Shown in pieces: positions 24,701 through 52,213 of a stretch of 64,000 nt of DNA; position 1 is the stretch's first letter, and every line of letters begins with the position of its first letter. Location: NCBI RefSeq assembly GCF_052324685.1, contig NC_135219.1:23485316-23549315 (forward strand), written 5' to 3'. Source of the DNA: Brachyhypopomus gauderio (taxonomy: Eukaryota; Chordata; Actinopteri; Gymnotiformes; Hypopomidae). The translations under genes and the position numbers were made by a program. Below the pieces are notes generated by a model. The model saw only the letters and a program-made list of their open reading frames with translations. It had not been told where the DNA came from and did not search any database.

Positions 24701-27463
24701 TTTGCTCAAATCATACATAATTGTTACTCAACACTCAGGCCCCTCTGCTGCACAAAACAGCTCTAATCAGTGTAATTAGCAGGAGCGCATGAACCCAGAC
24801 TGTAGTCGGATTAGCATTCGCCACACAGTGGCTTGGCCATTAAGTTCATGATTGCATGATAGGGTCGTGATGTCGTTCTATACGAGACCTCCTCCCTCGC
24901 TCTCTCTCTCCTTTACGTCCAGCCTGTCTCGTCTGTCTGGTCTCTCCTCCACACACGCGTAATGCTGACGGCTCCGTTAGCCGCAGGCGGTTCTCAGCAT
25001 CTCCGTCTCCGTCGGTGCTGGTAGGGCGAGACACTTGAGAAGGATTAGCCGTGTCCCGCAGTGCAGGACCATCGCCCGTGGCAGGACACGCAGGGACGAG
25101 AGACAGATGAAAGACGCTGGGAGGGAGAGGGCGGCAGGGCTGGAGGAGGGGGCCGTGGAGAAGTGTGTGAGCGGGGCGGTGGCCACCTGTTCTGTCAAAC
25201 AGGTGTGGATATGGATCCTTCTGGTTTTGGTCCATTTCTCAGGTCCTGGACGACCTTTGCTATGCCCGAATACACTCATTTAAACTTATTAAGAGTGTTT
25301 ATCCATTGGGTTGTCAAGTGTTTTGGAGCAGGGAGGCACTAATAATATATATATATATATATTAACATATATAATGGAAAGAAGACTAAAAATAATACTT
25401 ATTACTATCCATCAGTTTGTCACTACTAATATTTTCAAGTTAAATGGTTAATAAGTGCTACACATCGATTGATTTTCATTTGATGTGTCATTATATTAGT
25501 ACCAAGAGCTTAAATAGGCTGTAATATGTAATGTCATAAAGTATTCATTCGTGAACCCACTACGTTTGCGGCAGGTTTCACTGTTCCTGGCCAGCAGGGT
25601 AAAACATGCTTCCCTGGGTCAGCGGGACCATCCATATGGGGTCCTGCTCTCTTCCCCAGGACCCACAAGCTTAGCCATGTTTCCCATTAAAGAGGGGAGT
25701 CAGCATTCTGGAGGTTAAGAGGATTAGATGAGGACTAGCATGGCCACGTTGGTCAAGGCAGCGTTCGGGCAGACGGGCCACGACAGAGTGGGTCTTTGGA
25801 AGCGAAAGATGACTAAACACAGTAAGCCTCGGTTTAACAGGGTGCTTTTGACACGGTCTTTGAGACCTGGGCCATTTCAGCTGTGGGGTACACCCTCGAG
25901 GGGTAATGTCAGGACCTGTCATGGGGGTGTGACATAGTTTTTTAGATTAAAAATCACACATGGAAATATTTTAACAGCTGTGAAACTATTCTGCCAGGAA
26001 CCTTAAGCAATTATTTGCTCACTAGGTGTCTAGAACGTTGTCCTGTAGAGCAGGATTAGATTAGATTAGAACTTTTACATCCCTTCGGGAGGGTGCTTGA
26101 TTCTCCTGATTTTTAATATGCTTAATTCATAACTCTAGAACCTAAATCATAACATGTTAATGTTGTCTGACAAAATCCAGAGGTTCATGAGAAGATTGAT
26201 TAAGGAAGGATATGTGGACGTTCCCCATTTTAAAGAAATTTGTAACTGAATGAATTTGGATGCTACAATGAAGGCAAATTCAATAATTCCCAACAACTTC
26301 CTAAACATCTCAGGACATTTCAGTGTTTTAAAGAGCATCAAACACAGCTCAGCACGACTGGGATCATAGTCCCTTCATGCTAACATCATCTGACCAGTTT
26401 GATGCTCTTCTGGACATTTCAGGAGCCTTTAAGAGGCGATTTGATTCAGCCCCTCTACAGAATGTGGGCGGTCAGTCAAGGTAAAACTCAGGACTCATGT
26501 GCTTTTGTCATTGCCCTCAATGTGGGTCTGCAAAGCATCAAAATCAAGAACTGTTCAGAGGCTAAAAATCTTTGTAACAGAAGTTTGAAAAACTCTTGAA
26601 AATACAAATATACAAAACAATTGAAAATATATGATTAAATATAAAATTTAAGACTAGCCTGCCTCTCCACCCCACACATCAAAATCCTGTTGAAATACTG
26701 GCCTAAACAAGCGTCTCAGTCCTGCCCTGACCACGGGAATACATCACTGGTACAGGACGGTTGGTGTATGAAATATTGCTACTGGTATCCTTACATCAAT
26801 AAGTTCCAAAGGCAAAATCTCAAAATCTGGATTCAGGGTGTGATGGTTTCTTTGAAAAATGCACCGACAGCTGTGGTGTGGCAGTCAGTGAGTGTGTGTG
26901 TGTTACAGCTCAGGACCAATAAGAGGTCATGACGTTTCAAAGCAGACATTGAAGGGTCTCCGTGCACCCATCCTTAAGGCCAACAGAATCATCTGAGAAA
27001 TAGCTCCATCTAGTGATCGAACACAAACTAAGAGCAAAAGCGACAGAAATGATTGCACACACCTCTGATGTTAACCCCTCTGTTTCTGCTGGGAATTGGA
27101 CAAACAACAAACATGACTCCATTTTTTTATCCATCAAAGTGATTTTTTATCAGAAGACAGGGAAAAATTATAAAAAAAAAATTATTTTCTTTCCACTTTG
27201 AACAATACTACGAAAATGTTCCCTCAAGGCTTTGGCAATGCGCGCAAGTCCGGGGTTCAGGATCGCAGACGAGCTGCAGAGTCCTACTGAGCGTGCTCAG
27301 ATCGAGAGCCCATTCTGCGAAAGCATCTGCCGCACACTGCGAAGTAAACAAGCCATAAAAATAAACGCAGAAACTACAAAAATAAGAAGCGGGGACACGT
27401 CCCGGGGCTCAGGCTTCCACACGCCTGGGGTCTGCTCCATACGGGCCCCCGCGGGGAGGAGAG

Positions 27464-39034
<11,571 letters not shown>

Positions 39035-40069
39035 TATCACGACAGAGATCTGTCAGTCTACAACGAGAGAAAGCAACGAGATGAAAAAGAGTCAAGTCCA
39101 ATGAAATCAAACATTACAGTAACCTGGTACCACGGAACCGGTTATAGTGGTCAACAGAACCTCACACACACTAACTGCAGGTTACTGTGCAGTATTGTAA
39201 GCTAAGCTGTTGCTGAAAGCTTCGTATCACTCACGTCTAAAAGTGTCTATTTTACCTCAACTCAAACGTGTCTAATGTACCTCAACTCAAACGTGTCTAA
39301 TGTACCTCAACTCAAACGTGTCTAATGTACCTCAACTCAAACGTGTCTAATGTACCTCAACTCAAATGTGTCTAATGTACCTCAACTCAAACGTGTCTAA
39401 TGTACCTCAACTCAAACGTGTCTAATGTACCTCAACTCAAACGTGTCTAATGTACCTCAACTCAAACGTGTCTAATGTACCTCAACTCAAACGTGTCTAA
39501 TGTACCTCAACTCAAATGTGTCTAATGTACCTCAACTCAAATGTGTCTAATGTACCTCAACTCAAACGTGTCTAATGTACCTCAACTCAAACGCTGTTGT
39601 TAGCCGCGGGCTAACCGACACTAGCACAGGATGAAGGGAAACCCAGTTTATGAGCGACTCAAGATTAGCCACTCAGCTAGCCGGCTAATGTAACTGAAGA
39701 AACATCAATCTAAACGATATAAACACCATCATACCCGACGGTTTGCTACAAGTGCTACACGTATTTCACATGAACGTGTTTTCCGAACATTCCCGAAGGT
39801 TTTCTCGCTAACATCGCTGTTCATTCATGTCGGAGCCGCGCGAGACACACTACAGTTCCGCCGCTACAGTCCGGGGTCAGCGGGACGTACCACCTGTACT
39901 ACTAAAACACAGAATCACATTTATCTGCCGTTTCAGAATTTGCTCCATGAACCTTATATTTTTTGTTGAGTAACCTGTTCTGATCAATTAGGTATTCGTT
40001 AAATTGAATGTATGTTGTCTGATTAAACCAGCAGGAGTAAAATAAGTAAAATGAGATATTTTCAGTTGG
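39035..40069. promoter_or_regulatory. Bidirectional promoter region, cpsf2 / ndufb1
   Basis: The cpsf2 start codon (39034, minus) and the proposed ndufb1 leader exon (plus, ending 40128) diverge across about 1 kb. A likely cpsf2 5' UTR acceptor is at 39051/39050 (GACAG), so a non-coding first exon probably lies near the CpG-rich stretch at 39830-39890. A 25-bp tandem array sits inside. The head-to-head arrangement is the same as in human. Confidence 0.6.
39247..39592. repeat. 25-bp minisatellite, about 14 units, in the bidirectional promoter region
   Basis: The unit is ACCTCAACTCAAACGTGTCT followed by AATGT. The only common variation is ACGTG against ATGTG, a CpG to TpG change in three units. 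It ends in unique CpG-bearing sequence at 39593. Confidence 0.95.
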
Positions 40070-40128
40070 TACGGCTCAGTGACCTCTGGACATCGCAGAG
40101 AAGCGCGAGACGGGGAGACCAACCTGAG
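40070..40128 (+). other. ndufb1: Probable non-coding first exon of ndufb1
   Basis: GC-rich sequence ends AACCTGAG followed by a GTAAAA donor at 40129. The ndufb1 coding exon has an acceptor (CTTATAG) at 40621-40623, so an upstream leader exon is required, and this is the best candidate. The left limit is approximate. Confidence 0.5.
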
Positions 40129-40628
40129 GTAAAAGTGTTATCAACGTTTGGAACAACAGTTATGTCCGCTTGCTCAATCATGTTTTATTTTATCATTTTC
40201 GATATCTAGTTAAAACAGTGCCCGGTAAACGTGTTCTGGTTAAATGTATTTTAGGTGGGATTTAAGTAGCAAGCTAGCATTGCGGCCTATGGGTGTCATT
40301 GACTTTAGCACCGTGGCTAACGCTACATAAACAGCACTGTACACAACTTACACAGATAAACAGCAGCGTGCGCGACCAAATCGCCATTGTAAAAGATTCT
40401 ACTTCGTAATTCTGCAAGATAATGTCGTTACATTGCCCATTTTATGTTCGTATACTTGAAACAGTGCAGTAAACTAGCTAGTTGAGAGGTCGTTTGTTAA
40501 CCATGCAGTGAGTGCTGAATGAACTGTTCACTCTTTCCTATGTGTTCTTCACTGTTCACTCTTCACAGTGTGTTCTTCACTGTTCACTCTTCACAGTGTG
40601 CTCTTTCTCCTCTCCCCTTATAGGCACC

Positions 40629-40923
40629 ATGGTGAACTTCGTGTCCTTGGTGCGCGAGCACTGGGTAAATGTACTGGTACCATTAGGCTTTGTGGTCGGG
40701 GTCTACCTGGACAGGTTGAACGACCAGAAACTGACAGCGTTCAGAAACAAGAGTGCATTGTACAAGAGGTTTGTTTTTACAGCACCAACAGCTAATTAAT
40801 GTAACATTTCATTTGATATATAAAATTTATAAAACAACTTTTGAGTCAATGTTGCCCAGACCCGTAAAAATGCCTCTCCACTGCAGGGAGCTGAAGCCCG
40901 GTGAGGAGTTCACGTGGAAGTGA
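40629..40923 (+). CDS. ndufb1: ndufb1, NADH dehydrogenase (complex I) 1 beta subcomplex subunit 1
   Basis: NDUFB1 is a small single-pass accessory subunit of the membrane arm of mitochondrial complex I in the inner membrane. Coding exons are 40629-40768 and 40887-40923, giving 58 aa, exactly the usual length. The start is ACCATGG right after the acceptor. The sequence begins [12 protein letters not shown], has a hydrophobic segment (about residues 13-26, [14 protein letters not shown]), then the conserved [15 protein letters not shown] block and a KPGEEFTWK end. The junction AG|G is in phase. A polyadenylation signal is at 41144-41149. Head to head with cpsf2, tail to tail with riox1. The housekeeping pairing suggests co-regulation from one promoter region; that is an inference. 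Confidence 0.96.
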
Positions 40924-41143
40924 GGAGACTCTTCACATATTTATTGGATCGCCTGCTCTGCTGTTCATTTCTGCATTATGACTTCAAAACTGTAAATGAC
41001 TTTTCATTAATGTCTGGTGTAAAATACATGGAGAGAACACAGACCGCTTTTGTTGGTATTTTTCTTCAGTTACCAGATTATCTGTGCTCACTGTGCTGTT
41101 AGTGAATACTAAAAATCTTAGTGATCTTTCTCTGATTATTTTA

Positions 41144-41149
41144 AATAAA
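41144..41149 (+). promoter_or_regulatory. ndufb1: AATAAA polyadenylation signal of ndufb1
   Basis: An AATAAA hexamer on the plus strand 221 bases after the ndufb1 stop codon, followed by a T/GT-containing stretch. Confidence 0.65.
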
Positions 41150-41513
41150 AATTGTTCAAATGTGAATAGTTTACATAAAATATATAAAGTACATTACTAC
41201 ACAAAGCAAAACCCCAGACGCATAAATTTAAACCTATTTATACCTATAGATCACTCCTAATATTTTCAGGAGCAGAGTTTAGGATCTATAATAATAGTTT
41301 TTCCTTTAAAGCACTGGTATATATCTCGTGTTTACTGGGCACAAGCATGTTGGTTGGCATCAGTAACTCTGTCCTTGTTAGATGTGTCGAACATTAAAAA
41401 CAGCTTCATACTGATCAACGGCAATCACAATGAAAACTCAAAACTGTAATGTAAATTATTTACTGCAGACATTCTGGGTATTTGACCGCCGTGCATAAAA
41501 TACACTATTGATA

Positions 41514-41519
41514 TTTATT
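41514..41519 (-). promoter_or_regulatory. riox1: AATAAA polyadenylation signal of riox1
   Basis: TTTATT on the plus strand (AATAAA on the minus strand) lies 104 bases past the riox1 stop codon. With the ndufb1 signal it leaves only about 365 bases between the two convergent ends. Confidence 0.55.
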
Positions 41520-41622
41520 CTTGATTTTTTTTTTCTCCATATCCATGAAAAAGATCTGAAAAGTACAACAAAGACCATATTCTTGGGCTCGGTGCATGTT
41601 GACTGAATTCAACAAAAAATTT

Positions 41623-45940
<4,318 letters not shown>

Positions 45941-46721
45941 GCTGCTCCCGTCTCAACACACGTTCTACAGGGAAACGTGAGGCCCGGGTTGCCAGGTCTC
46001 GTCACTAAACTCCCTGTTTAAGTGCTGGAATAGAAATGGAATTCAAGCATCAACACGTGTCATCATCGGAGAATCTTCTGACACACTAGTCCTTATTCCT
46101 AAACCCGGGACGAAGGTTGTTTTATGTCCGAACTAACCTGATTATACACGTTAGGGAATTTAATCACTTGAATAATATTTGAGTCTTCCCTAGTAGAGCA
46201 TGGAAAACAAAAAAATGTAATTCCTACCCAACATGGCAACACACGTTGAGGGTTTTTCTACGCTTTACGGAACATATCCGTTGCTGTTACCGCCACCTGC
46301 TGCCCTGGAGCAGAGGGGCCCTACGCTTTAAAATATCTTTAACTTGTAGATAAACTTGTAGAAAAGTCTGTCTTAACACAAAGTCGGCGTTTGTTTTACA
46401 CCATAGCATATTTTCTCATGTCGACGCACATTAAATTATTCCCCACACGTATGCGCACGTACTTGGGGTTCGTGGGTGCGATGACAGCAGGTCGCCACTA
46501 GGTGGGGCTGTGGCGTCACGCTAAACGGCGGCGTGAACGTTCCCGTCATGCACCAGTCGCGACGCTCGCCTGGCTGCCGTAACAATGCAGCTGTGATCGG
46601 TGTCCGTTCCGCTAACCGAGCCGGACCCGCCCGTGTTCACCGCGCTTACCCGCCGTGTGGCGGTCCGTTCGGTTCCTCGCCTACGTAAATAACGGCGTGT
46701 ACGGAGCTGCTCCACCGCGGG
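45941..46721. promoter_or_regulatory. Promoter region between riox1 and a possible divergent gene
   Basis: CpG-rich sequence, densest at 46440-46721, lies between the riox1 start (minus) and a plus-strand ATG at 46722. The composition suggests a CpG-island promoter, possibly bidirectional. No TATA box is seen. Confidence 0.45.
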
Positions 46722-46758
46722 ATGTCGTTTGTGTTTCCGCTGCAGAGATTCGCACCGG
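46722..46758 (+). CDS. Possible first coding exon of an unrecognised gene
   Basis: An ATG in fair context (GGGATGT) after CpG-rich DNA opens MSFVFPLQRFAP plus one base, then a good donor CCGG|GTAAGA at 46759. I do not recognise the protein start. No partner exon was identified in the remaining 17 kb on the plus strand, so the intron would have to contain the large VNTR and run on, or the call is false. It could equally be a 5' UTR exon with an incidental ATG. Confidence 0.3.
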
Positions 46759-46850
46759 GTAAGAAACGCAGCTAGCCGTCGCTAACGGACACGTCCTCGG
46801 TGGTTCCGACGGTCCTGGGTCGGTTCGAGCCCCACAGACACCGGAGTAGA

Positions 46851-46861
46851 GGTGATGGTAG

Positions 46862-46913
<52 letters not shown>

Positions 46914-49900
46914 GTAGAGGCGTTGGTAGAGGTGTGTGTGTTGGTAGTGGTGTGTGTTAGTAGAGGTGTTAGTAGAGGTGTGTGTGTTAGTGGAGGTGTG
47001 TGTGTTAGTAGAGGTTTGTGTGTTGGTAGAGGTGTGGGTGTTGGTAGAGGTGTTGGTAGTGGTGGGTGTTGGTAGGGGTGTTGGTAGAGGTGTGTGTTAG
47101 TAGAGGTGTGTGTTAGTAGAGGTGGGTGTTGGTAGTGGTGTGTGTTAGTATAGGTTTTGGTAGTGGTGGGTGTTAGTAGAGGTGTTGATAGTGGTGGGTG
47201 TTAGTAGAGGTGTTGGTAGTGGAGGGTGTTAGTAGAGGTGTGGGTGTTGGTAGAGGTGTGTGTGTTAGTAGAGGTGTTGGTAGTGGTGTGTGTTAGTAGA
47301 GGTGTTGGTAGTGGTGTGTGTTAGTAGAGGTGTTGGTAGTGGTGTGGGTGTTGGTAGTGGTGTGGGTGTTGGTAGTGGTGTGGGTGTTGGTAGAGGTGTG
47401 GGTGTTGGTAGAGGTGTGGGTGTTGGTAGAGGTGTGGGTGTTGGTAGAGGTGTGGGTGTTGGTAGAGGTGTGGGTGTTGGTAGAGGTGTGGGTGTTGGTA
47501 GAGGTGTGGGTGTTGGTAGAGGTGTTGGTAGAGGTGTGTGTTAGTAGAGGTGTTGGTAGAGGTGTGTGTTAGTAGAGGTGTTGGTAGAGGTGTGTGTTAG
47601 TAGAGGTGTTGGTAGTGGTGGGTGTTGGTAGTGGTGGGTGTTAGTAGAGGTGTTGGTAGTGGTGGGTGTTAGTAGAGGTGTTGGTAGTGGTGGGTGTTAG
47701 TAGAGGTGTTGGTTAGGGATGTCCCGATCCAGCTTTTTGAACTTCCGATCCGATACCGATATTTATTTGCACTTCCGATCCGATACCGATATCGGCCGAT
47801 ACCGATACCGGCCTATCCGAGCATGTATTAAAGTTTAAAGTTATTTAGCCAACTTACTTTGTTGTCAAACTCATGTTGAAAAGCGTTTTACTCTTGATAA
47901 CAAGTAGCCAGCTGAATTAGGTGTGTTTGAATAATACACAATGGTTGGTAAGGAGAAACTGACCTGTTTATTTAGCAATTAATAAACTCAAAATAGACAA
48001 AATATTAAATAACAAACAGAAATAGCATCAGTAAACCAAGGATTAAAAAGCCACAAGTGCAAATAATATTGTAAATTATATAAAAAAAAACACACAACCT
48101 GAGTGGAAAATAGTCTATTATTAACATTAACATTAACATCCATCAGTGCTCTTGAACAAGTGTAAACCAAAGCTTAAAAAAAAATCCGTGCACATATCGT
48201 AAACTAATTAAAAGCAAAATGCCTTCTACTCCACACTTTGCTGCTCCATCCCCATCTATACACTCCCTTCAATTCAAACGTTTCTGCCAGTGTTAGTTGT
48301 GTAGGACCTTTCTTTTTGTCTTCGGTTTTCTTTAGAAACTCGTCATGTTGTTTATGGTGGTATTTCGCTAAATGCTTGATTAGATTGGTGGTATTAAAAA
48401 TTCTTACAGCTTTACCACAACGCTTGACTTTACTGTGGCATATGTTGCACTCTACCTCTTCTTTGTCATCCTTTAAGGTAAAATAATCCCACACAACTGA
48501 CCGATAACTTCAAATTTACACGGCGGTCCGAGATGCCACGGAGCTAAATTGGGGCAGAAACTACGCTCGTGTGCTGAAGGTGTGCTGGAAAATGCGGACC
48601 GGATTTTACTCTCACTAGCAAAAACTGGAATTGATTATCTAAATGGGTGCGCAGGAAAACCGGGATCGGACTTAAAAAAACTGGATCGGGAGTCTGGATC
48701 GGCATTTTCTCGTGTCTGCTGATCCGATACCGATACGCATTTTTTGCTAATATCGGCGGCCGATCCGATCCAAATATCGGATCGGGACAACCCTAGTGTT
48801 GGTAGTGGTGTGTGTTAGTAGAGGTGTGTGTTGATAGGTGTTGGTAGAGGTGTGGGTGTTGGTAGAGGTGTTGGTAGTGGTGTGTGTTAGTAGAGGTGTT
48901 GGTAGTGGTGTGTGTTAGTAGAGGTGTTGGTAGTGGTGTGTGTTAGTAGAGGTGTTGGTAGTGGTGTGTGTTAGTAGAGGTGTTGGTAGTGGTGTGTGTT
49001 AGTAGAGGTGTTGGTAGTGGTGTGTGTTAGTAGAGGTGTTGGTAGTGGTGTGTGTTGGTAGTGGTGTGTGTTGGTAGTGGTGGGTGTTGGTAGTGGTGGG
49101 TGTTGGTAGTGGTGGGTGTTGGTAGTGGTGGGTGTTGGTAGTGGTGGGTGTTGGTAGTGGTGGGTGTTGGTAGTGGTGTTGGTAGAGGTGTGTGTTAGTA
49201 GAGGTGTTAGTAGTGGTGTGTGTTAGTAGGGGTGTGTGTTGGTTGGTAGTGGTGTTAGTAGTGGTGTGTGTTGGTTGGTAGTGGTGTTAGTAGTGGTGTG
49301 TGTTAGTAGTGGTGTTAGTAGCGGTGTGTGTTAGTAGTGGTGTTAGTAGCGGTGTGTGTTAGTAGTGGTGTTAGTAGTGGTGTTAGTAGCGGTGTGTGTT
49401 AGTAGTGCTGTTAGTAGAGGTGTGTGTTAGTAGAGGTGTGTGTTGGTAGAGGTGTGTGTTAGTAGAGGTGTTAGTAGTGGTGTGTGTTAGTAGGGGTGTG
49501 TGTTGGTTGGTAGTGGTGTTAGTAGTGGTGTGTGTTGGTTGGTAGTGGTGTTAGTAGTGGTGTGTGTTAGTAGTGGTGTTAGTAGCGGTGTGTGTTAGTA
49601 GTGGTGTTAGTAGCGGTGTGTGTTAGTAGTGGTGTTAGTAGTGGTGTTAGTAGCGGTGTGTGTTAGTAGTGCTGTTAGTAGAGGTGTGTGTTAGTAGAGG
49701 TGTGTGTTAGTAGAGGTGTGTGTTAGTAGAGGTGTGTGTTAGTAGAGGTGTGTGTTAGTAGAGGTGTGTGTTAGTAGAGGTGTGTGTTGGTAGAGGTGTG
49801 TGTTGGTAGAGGTGTGTGTTGGTAGAGGTGTGTGTTAGTAGAGGTGTGTGTTAGTAGGGGTGTGTGTTGGTTGGTAGTGGTGTTAGTAGTGGTGTGTGTT

Positions 49901-50205
49901 AGTAGTGGTGTTAGTAGCGGTGTGTGTTAGTAGTGGTGTTAGTAGCGGTGTGTGTTAGTAGTGGTGTTAGTAGCGGTGTGTGTTAGTAGTGGTGTTAGTA
50001 GCGGTGTGTGTTAGTAGTGCTGTTAGTAGAGGTGTGTGTTAGTAGAGGTGTGTGTTAGTAGAGGTGTGTGTTAGTAGAGGTGTGTGTTAGTAAAGGTGTG
50101 TGTTAGTAGAGGTGTTAGTAGAGGTGTGTGTTGGTTGGTAGTGGTGTTAGTAGTGGTGTGTGTTGGTTGGTTGGTGGTGTGTGTTGGTTAGTAGCGGTGT
50201 ATCTA
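46851..50205. repeat. GT-rich VNTR of 10-12-bp units, split by a hAT element
   Basis: Units are built from GTGTTGGTAGTG, GTGTGTGTTAGTAGAG and close variants. The array is interrupted only at 47714-48795. The plus strand is almost free of C over the 2.3 kb of repeats. A (GT)n tract opens the array (46863-46911). Glycine/valine-rich open frames (47290-47572) are repeat by-products. A block with GTTAGTAGCGGTG and GTAGTGCTGTTAG recurs at about 270-bp spacing. Confidence 0.95.
47714..48795 (-). mobile_element. hAT transposon, deletion derivative with an intact BED zinc finger
   Basis: The ends TAGGGATGTCCCGATCC and, inverted, TAGGGTTGTCCCGATCC have the exact 8-bp duplication GTGTTGGT at 47706-47713 and 48796-48803. 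On the minus strand 48204-48494 encodes a full BED finger: WDYFTLKDD, Cys-x2-Cys in ECNICHSKV, then TTNLIKHLAKYHH. The frame ends in the QLTLAETFEL region that normally precedes the catalytic core, which is absent. GATCCGATACCGATA sub-repeats fill both ends. Confidence 0.93.
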
Positions 50206-52213
50206 GAGCCCCACAGATACCGGGCTGGTCTGGGTTGTGGGAGCTGCTGGCCAGGTCAGTCACGCCTCACAGACCCGTTTATTAAAGATTAAAGTGTTTC
50301 TTATCTAAAGTATCCGCAGCCCGAGCAGTTAGCTCGTTCAATAACAAGTGTGTCCGGTCCAGTTGTGGGTCTTGACACCTTTGACCCAGCGTGGTCGTGT
50401 TCTTTGTGAACAGCGAACCCACCCAGGAAACTGGCGTGTGGATGAGGCAGTTACGGTCGTTATATGGATGATTAGATCAAACGACCCTTATTAATAAAAA
50501 CACTGTGTGGGTTTACAGACCAAACTGTTTAAACTGTTGGTGTCAAGGTGGAGATGTAGAGGATTATATCTGCTCCAGCGAGGTGTTGGTGAAGAACCAC
50601 CATGTTGTTCCTTTACACCGGGTCAGATTACAGCAGCTCTGTTTACCACTGTGGAAACGTCCTGTTTTAAACGTCCTGTTTTAAACATCCTGTTTTAAAT
50701 GTCCTGTCACTCCAGCTGCAGTTCGGGTTTGGTTCGTGATGACTTGTGAAGCGGGGTTTGTGTTTGCCCGTAGTAACTAGTGTTTACACTCTCCCTGTGT
50801 AATAAAAACACACACACCTCCACAGATGTGTGGGCCTTCTGTAGGAACCCCCACCTACCACAGTTTGTCCGTCAGTGCATGAACTTGTATCGGCGCACAA
50901 GACATTTAGTGGCATAACTGGTGAGGAATTGCAGAGTAGTGAGTGGTTAGAATGGGGGTAATGGGGGGGGGGGGGGGGGGGTAATGGGGGGGGGGGGGGT
51001 ATTAGAATGGGGGTGTTTCTGCAAGCTCAAATGGCAGGATATGAGAATTGATGTTGTGAAGAGTCCCTCTAAAGCACACGCTTGTAAGACTTGGTGATGG
51101 AACAAGTATATGTTTAATGCACGTTCTTGTATGATTTAGGTAATGTTTAATTAAAATAAATAATAATTTCTTCTAATACAATTAGTAACATTAATATTAG
51201 CTATTATAATAATAAGAAATATGAAAATAATCCTCAACTCCACTTTAGACTTCCTCCGTCACCATTAACTTTAACTCTTCCTGTAAGTCCAAGACGATGC
51301 TCAGCTTTGCTTGGTTGGGTAATCGTGTTCCTTTCAGCCCAGTTGGACAAACGAGCGATCTCTCCCCATTTCCCCGTGTGAATGTGCTGCCGTTGTTGAG
51401 GGCCTCTTCAACCACCTGGCACAGTTCTTTTAATAATTGCCCAGAAGTCCCTCCTATGGTACAGGGAGACTGGCGTAGCCCACGCTCCCACTACAGCAGA
51501 GGCTGAAGTCCTTGTTGAAGCGAGGTAGTTCCTCTCTCGGCTGCCGTGGGGATTGTGGGAGGCTGCGTTTGCTCTTTCCTCTTCTCCATTCTCCATTCAC
51601 ATTTGGTGTGACTTCATGTGGGGGCGGGTTATAGTTAAGCCACAGTGACCTTCAGACGCATCACCTCCACACCCCACCCCACCCACAGCCGCTAGGGAAA
51701 ACCAATCACAACCTCTTTCCCATCGTCCGTCAGCAGTCTGCATCAGGCGGGGTTGGGGGGGTGGGTTTGTTCCCAGGCTGGGTCCGTCCCAGAGCCTGAA
51801 GCAGCCTGACAGGATCGGCGCTGCTTTGGAGAGATGAAGCACGGCGGGTCTGGCTTGTCCCGCCGGGCCACCACTGGATGAGCGTGTGAATTCCTTTGCG
51901 TTCCTCGGGGCCCTACAGATCCAAGCCGAGTCCAACTGTGGTCGCCGGCAGGATGTCGGCTACTGACAAATCTGAATTACACATGGTGATGGGGGTGGGG
52001 TGTGAAATGGGATGTGGTGAAGTTTCTCAACACACTCTGGCTTTACGGTGGTAACTGCACACTTAGTTCTGTATCTACGCATCTTGATCACGGTTTTGCC
52101 GTTGACTCTGCAGTTCCAGCGTTGTTTGGCTGTGCAGACGCGGAGCGTCCCAGTTACGCAGAGATTCAGAATCATCAGCTGATTGTCAAAGGCTTCCTCA
52201 GCTGAGCTGAATG

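Larger units (their letters stand above)
18721..27463. other. Intergenic DNA between slc24a4 and cpsf2
   Basis: About 8.7 kb lie between the slc24a4 5' region and the cpsf2 stop codon. The cpsf2 3' UTR must occupy the right end, but no confident AATAAA on the minus strand was found close to the stop. The stretch holds GT runs (19285-19322, 19575-19592), the minisatellites listed separately, and a (TA)n patch near 25345-25362. No open frame shows a recognisable domain. Confidence 0.5.

Noticed and set aside
47290-47572. Glycine/valine repeat open frames (GVGVGRG and VEVWVLV types)
   Set aside because: Products of the GT-rich VNTR, in two frames at once.
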